This document shows positions 60,491 to 64,000 of a stretch of DNA of 64,000 nt, piece by piece (the first letter of the stretch is position 1; each line of letters starts with the position of its first letter). Under the pieces are notes generated by a model, which was not told the DNA's origin, made no database searches, and worked only from the letters and a program-made list of their open reading frames with translations. The position numbers and the translations under genes were made by a program. Origin of the DNA: Serinicoccus sediminis (lineage in GTDB: Bacteria > Actinomycetota > Actinomycetes > Actinomycetales > Dermatophilaceae); contig NZ_SDVA01000013.1 in assembly GCF_004153545.1 (NCBI RefSeq), positions 1-64,000 on the forward strand, read 5' to 3'.

Positions 60491-61813
60491 TCAGCCCTGA
60501 CGCTGGTCCACGATGCGGCGCGCCTTGCCGACCGAGCGCTCGACCCCGCCCTCGGCGAGCACGACCACCTGCGCGCTGGTGCCGATGCGCGACTTCACCT
60601 GGGCCGCGAGCTCGCGGCCCAGGCGCTCACGCTCCTCGCTGCCCAGCCCCGGCTCGCCCTCCACGTTGATGGTGAGCTGGTCCATCCGTCCTGGTCGGGA
60701 CAGGACGCACTGGAAGTGCGGCGTCAGCCCGGGCAGCGCGAGCACCAGCTCCTCGATCTGCGTGGGGAAGACGTTGACCCCGCGGACGATCATGAGGTCG
60801 TCGCTGCGGCCGGTGATCTTGGCGAGCCGCCGCATACCGGGCCGGGCGGTGCCGGGGAGCAGCCGGGTGAGGTCGCGCGTGCGGTAGCGCAGCACCGGCA
60901 TCGCCTCACGGGTCATCGCGGTGAGGACGAGCTCGCCCTCCTCGCCGTCCGGGACGGGCTCGTCGGTCAGCGGGTCGACGATCTCGGGGTAGAAGTGGTC
61001 CTCCCACAGCGTGAGCCCGTCCTTGGTCTCGACGCACTCCTGCGCGACGCCGGGCCCCATCATCTCGGAGAGCCCGAAGATGTCGGTCGCGTGCATGCCG
61101 CAGCGCTGCTCGATCTCGGCGCGCATGGCCTCCGTCCACGGCTCGGCCCCGAAGACGCCGACCTCCAGCGAGGTGCTGGCCGGGTCGACGCCGCGCTCGG
61201 TCATCGCGTCGACGAGGGCGAGGAAGTAGGACGGCGTGACCATGATGACGCGGGGCCCGAAGTCCTCGATGAGCTGCAGCTGCTTCTCGGTCTGCCCGCC
61301 GCTCATCGGGACGACGGTGCAGCCCAGCCGCTCGGCGCCGTAGTGGGCGCCCAGTCCGCCGGTGAACAGGCCGTAGCCGTAGGCGACGTGGACGAGGTCG
61401 CCCGGGCGGGTGCCGGCCGCGCGCAGCGACCGGGCGACGAGGCCGGCCCAGGTGTCGATGTCGCCCTGGGTGTAGCCCACGACGGTCGGGCGGCCGGTGG
61501 TGCCCGAGCTGGCGTGCACCCGGACGCAGCGCTCGCGGGGCACCGCGAACATCCCGAACGGGTAGTTCTCCCGCAGGTCGGCCTTGGTGGTGAAGGGGAG
61601 CAGGCGCACGTCGTCGAGGCTGCGGATGTCGTCGGGGTGCACACCGCGCTCGTCGAGCCGCCGGCGGTAGTGCGGCACCCCGTCGTAGGCACGCCGGACG
61701 CACTCCTGCAGCCGGGTCAGCTGGGTCGCGCGGAGCTGGTCGACCGACCAGGTCTCCGCCTCGTCGTGCAGGTCGGGTCGGGGTGCGATCTCGGGCAGCT
61801 GCGGCGACGCCAT
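60491..61813 (-). CDS. paaK: Phenylacetate-CoA ligase
   Basis: This encodes 440 residues, the PaaK length. The AMP-binding signature is HASSGTTGRPTVVGYTQGD, with FGAEPWTEAMR and the C-terminal RSDDMIVRGVNVFPTQIE-like block (GRSDDLMIVRGVNVFPTQIE). It makes phenylacetyl-CoA from phenylacetate, CoA and ATP. Other paa genes upstream are paaI and paaH. A TACCCT -10 six bases before ATG suggests its own promoter in addition to readthrough. Confidence 0.95.
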   Translation of the reverse strand: MASPQLPEIAPRPDLHDEAETWSVDQLRATQLTRLQECVRRAYDGVPHYRRRLDERGVHPDDIRSLDDVRLLPFTTKADLRENYPFGMFAVPRERCVRVHASSGTTGRPTVVGYTQGDIDTWAGLVARSLRAAGTRPGDLVHVAYGYGLFTGGLGAHYGAERLGCTVVPMSGGQTEKQLQLIEDFGPRVIMVTPSYFLALVDAMTERGVDPASTSLEVGVFGAEPWTEAMRAEIEQRCGMHATDIFGLSEMMGPGVAQECVETKDGLTLWEDHFYPEIVDPLTDEPVPDGEEGELVLTAMTREAMPVLRYRTRDLTRLLPGTARPGMRRLAKITGRSDDLMIVRGVNVFPTQIEELVLALPGLTPHFQCVLSRPGRMDQLTINVEGEPGLGSEERERLGRELAAQVKSRIGTSAQVVVLAEGGVERSVGKARRIVDQRQG

Positions 61814-61819
61814 GACGGC

Positions 61820-61825
61820 AGGGTA
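61820..61825 (-). promoter_or_regulatory. Leaderless -10 box (TACCCT) of paaK
   Basis: The minus-strand hexamer ends six bases before ATG 61813. The gap 61814-61925 also holds two GGTATGCC-like octamers. Confidence 0.5.
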
Positions 61826-61925
61826 TGCCGTCGCTGCGACCCGCTCCCACCGGGCGTCGCCGGTGGACGTCTCTCGCGCGACGGACCGTCGCTCGTGGTG
61901 GTCCGTATGCCGCCCGGCGCGGCGG

Positions 61926-62372
61926 TCAGCGCCCCGGCTGAGGGCGCACCGCGCGGGAGTGCCCGCGGAACTCGGCGACGACGGCGTTGTCGGTGGCGCG
62001 GCATACCGTGACGTCCGTGATGCCGCTGCGGCCGTAGGTGACGCGCTCGACGGCCGTGGCGACGAGGACGTCGCCGAGGTGGGAGGGGAGGAGATAGGTG
62101 ATGTCGCAGCTGGCGGCGACCGTGGTGCGCCCGGTGGCGTTGCAGGCCAGCGCGAAGGTGGAGTCGGCGAGGGCGAAGACGTAGCCGCCGTGGGCGATGG
62201 CGTGACCGTTGACCATGACGTCGGTGACGGTCATCCGGGTGCGGGCGCGGCCCAGGCGCCGCCCGGAGCCCGTCGTCTCCACGTCGAGGTCCAGCAGCTC
62301 GATGCCGAGCGCCGCCGACGCCTTGTCCTGCTCCCACATGCGCCGGACGTGGGTGAGGTCAGGGGCCGTCAC
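61926..62372 (-). CDS. paaI: Hotdog-fold thioesterase PaaI
   Basis: This encodes 148 residues. The hotdog pattern is LGIELLDLDVETTGSGRR, NGHAIAHGGYVFALADSTFALACNATG (with the catalytic Asp in DSTFA) and AASCDITYLLPSHLGDVLVATA. PaaI removes CoA from stalled ring-epoxide intermediates of phenylacetate breakdown. The GTG start is upstream of VTAPDLTHVRRMWEQD. It lies 34 bases after paaH. Confidence 0.9.
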   Translation of the reverse strand: MTAPDLTHVRRMWEQDKASAALGIELLDLDVETTGSGRRLGRARTRMTVTDVMVNGHAIAHGGYVFALADSTFALACNATGRTTVAASCDITYLLPSHLGDVLVATAVERVTYGRSGITDVTVCRATDNAVVAEFRGHSRAVRPQPGR

Positions 62373-62406
62373 GAGGCACAGCCCTCGGTGAGGGTGCGGG
62401 CGGGGC

Positions 62407-63777
62407 TCACAGCGCCTCGCTCGGTCGGTAGCGGCCACCGGGGTAGAGCCGGTCCAGCTCGACGAGCTGGGCCCGCACGGTCTCGGCGCCGATCTGGTCG
62501 AGCCACTGGTGCGGCCCGCACGGGTAGTTGGTGCCCAGCGTCATCGCGGTGTCGACGTCCTCGGCGGTCGCCTCGCCGCGGTGGACGAGGTCGACACCCT
62601 CGTTGACGAGCATGGCCAGGGTCCGGGCGACCGGGTCGGTGCGCAGCGGCCCGCCGACGAGCTCGGACGCGCGCCGCGCGTCGGGCTCGGCGTCGACCGC
62701 CGCGCCGTCGGCATACGTGAAGACGCCCTGCCCGCTCTTGCGCCCCAGCCGGCCCTCGCGCACCAGCCGGCGCTGCCAGTCGGTGGGCTCGTAGCGCGGG
62801 TCCTCGCCCGTCTGCCGCCAGACGGACTCGCCGACGGCGAAGTTGACGTCCTGGCCGATGAGGTCGGTGAGCTCGAACGGGCCCATGCGGAAGCCGGCGT
62901 CCCGCAGCGCCAGGTCGATGGTGGCCGGGTCGGCGACGCCCTCCTCCACCATGCGCTGCGCCTCGCCGTAGAACGGGCGGGCGACCCGGTTGACGATGAA
63001 GCCGGGGGTGGAGGTGCAGCGGACCGGCACCTTGCCCCACCGGCGCATCAGCTCGGACGCGGCGTCGAGGACTGCGGCGTCCGAGGCGCGCCCGGTGATG
63101 ACCTCGACCAGCCTCATCAGCGGTGGCGGGTTGAAGAAGTGCAGCCCCACGACCCGCCCGGGGTGGGTCAGGGCGGGCGACGTGCCGCCGTGCATCGCCG
63201 CGTCGTGGCCGGTGGTCGCCCGCCCGACGATGTCGTCGATGGACAGCGAGGAGGTGTTGCTGGCCAGCACGGTGCGCGGGTCCTGGGCGCTCTCCAGCTG
63301 CCGGAAGATCGCCCGCTTGACGTCGAGGTGCTCGACGACCGCCTCGATGACGAGGCGGACGCCGGGCACGGTCGTCATGTCCGACGTCGTGTGCGGGGTG
63401 ACCCGGCCCAGGGTGGCCCGGGCGTCGTCCTCGGTGACCTTGCCCTTGGCCACGAGCCGGTCGAAGGTCCGGCCCAGCCGGTCCACCGCGGCCTCGGCCG
63501 CGCCGGGCTGGGCGTCCACGAGGACCACCGGGTGCCCGGCCTGGGCCGCGACCTGCGCGATGCCGGCGCCCATCGCCCCCGCGCCGACGACGGCGACCGC
63601 GACCTGGTCGGGCGGGTCGAGGAGAGGGTGCGGTGAGGCGGAGTCGGCCGGCGCGGCCGTGGAGTCGGCCGGTGGGGCGGCGGTGCCCTCGGCCGGTGGG
63701 GCGGCGGTGCCCTCGGCCGACGGGGCGGCGCTGTCGCGGTGCGGCTCGGGTGCGTCGACGTCGATCACGGCACCCAT
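62407..63777 (-). CDS. paaH: 3-hydroxyacyl-CoA dehydrogenase (PaaH type)
   Basis: This encodes 456 residues. After a low-complexity head of about 50 residues (repeats of EGTAAPPA) comes the NAD domain VAVVGAGAMGAGIAQVAAQAGH. HFFNPPPLMRLVEVI and VRCTSTPGFIVNRVARPFY (catalytic His and partner residues) follow, then a duplicated C-terminal domain with LGTNYPCGPHQWLD. It oxidises 3-hydroxyadipyl-CoA in phenylacetate breakdown. AGGAGG lies before ATG 63777. Confidence 0.92.
   Translation of the reverse strand: MGAVIDVDAPEPHRDSAAPSAEGTAAPPAEGTAAPPADSTAAPADSASPHPLLDPPDQVAVAVVGAGAMGAGIAQVAAQAGHPVVLVDAQPGAAEAAVDRLGRTFDRLVAKGKVTEDDARATLGRVTPHTTSDMTTVPGVRLVIEAVVEHLDVKRAIFRQLESAQDPRTVLASNTSSLSIDDIVGRATTGHDAAMHGGTSPALTHPGRVVGLHFFNPPPLMRLVEVITGRASDAAVLDAASELMRRWGKVPVRCTSTPGFIVNRVARPFYGEAQRMVEEGVADPATIDLALRDAGFRMGPFELTDLIGQDVNFAVGESVWRQTGEDPRYEPTDWQRRLVREGRLGRKSGQGVFTYADGAAVDAEPDARRASELVGGPLRTDPVARTLAMLVNEGVDLVHRGEATAEDVDTAMTLGTNYPCGPHQWLDQIGAETVRAQLVELDRLYPGGRYRPSEAL
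63667..63735 (-). repeat. 24-bp in-frame repeat in paaH head
   Basis: Two identical 24-bp units (63667-63690, 63691-63714) and a diverged third encode PAEGTAAP-type repeats in the disordered head. Confidence 0.75.
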
Positions 63778-63910
63778 GGTGCCAGCCCTCCTGCGGGCTG
63801 CGGACGAGGACCGACGCAGGCGGCCGTGCGCCGCGAGGTCTCGTCGAGAGGTCACCGGTGGGCGGGGAGACAGCCGACTCCCGGGACGTGCGCTGACATA
63901 CTCGGGCGGC

Positions 63911-64000
63911 ATGGGACTCGACATGGGGTTGGTGTATGTCCGTGGTGCCGCGATCCAGGACCTCGCCGCGATCGGGCTGGTCCCGACCGGGGAGCGGACG
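63911..64000 (+). CDS. Start of a gene running off the window
   Basis: Thirty codons are visible, starting MGLDMGLVYVRGAAIQDLA and continuing open to the edge. It is divergent from paaH. Too little is seen for a family call. Confidence 0.5.
   Translation, partial: MGLDMGLVYVRGAAIQDLAAIGLVPTGERT

Noticed and set aside
1-64000. Prophage, insertion sequence or other recent transfer
   Set aside because: No integrase, transposase, target duplications or drop in G+C of gene size were seen. The only low-G+C patches are small promoter regions.

Overview
The window is about 73% G+C and looks like chromosomal DNA of a Gram-positive actinobacterium. I infer the order Micrococcales (Intrasporangiaceae/Ornithinimicrobiaceae-like) from the high G+C, the mix of ATG and GTG starts, many leaderless promoters, and families I associate with actinobacteria (DUF5926, DUF4446, DUF3806, fused CydDC, CsoR). 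I see no rRNA, tRNA, transposase, phage gene or CRISPR array. The genes are densely packed housekeeping and accessory genes, often joined by 4-base start/stop overlaps.

Layout. 1-7.1 kb: end of a LysM wall protein, a lipoprotein, a DUF427 protein, an OafA-type acyltransferase, a K+ channel with its membrane partner and a SprT-like protein. 7.2-12.9 kb: a sugar ABC importer followed by an amylosucrase-type GH13 enzyme. 12.8-24.4 kb: a metal-type operator with a tiny Cys-rich protein, a MurE-like ligase, lgt, 3-hydroxyisobutyryl-CoA hydrolase, a glycosyltransferase, a phosphatase-like membrane protein, a diacylglycerol kinase-like protein and serS. 24.4-31.2 kb: a two-component system next to a NatAB-type ABC exporter, then HAD, TrmH and VOC proteins. 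31.2-34.1 kb: a csoR-copZ-copA copper operon. 34.2-41.8 kb: small enzymes, a 28-bp repeat array, a purB-barstar-ribonuclease operon and an operator-controlled two-gene unit. 41.8-49.2 kb: cydA-cydB-cydDC with an M56 peptidase/BlaI pair upstream. 49.3-52.1 kb: galE, an RDD protein, a deaminase and a small membrane protein. 52.2-60.4 kb: a four-gene FtsX/MacB-type ABC system. 60.5-63.8 kb: paaK, paaI and paaH.

How the parts connect. Sugar uptake feeds an intracellular amylosucrase-like enzyme. Copper sensing, chaperoning and export form one autoregulated operon, and a second copy of the CsoR-like operator lies 21 kb away before a five-cysteine miniprotein. Cytochrome bd and its assembly exporter form one operon with dyads over the promoter. 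A secreted ribonuclease is translated after its inhibitor in the purB operon.

The least explained features are non-coding. Three arrays share a 22-bp tandem repeat core. A five-unit 28-bp array carries TGAGTC/GACTCA dyads. Two identical GTCAAC-N5-GTTGAC operators sit on a leaderless promoter. A GGTATGCC octamer is scattered through genes in all frames and seems to force rare codons. About twenty genes carry a TANNNT -10 box 6-8 bases before the start codon, which also fixes several start sites.
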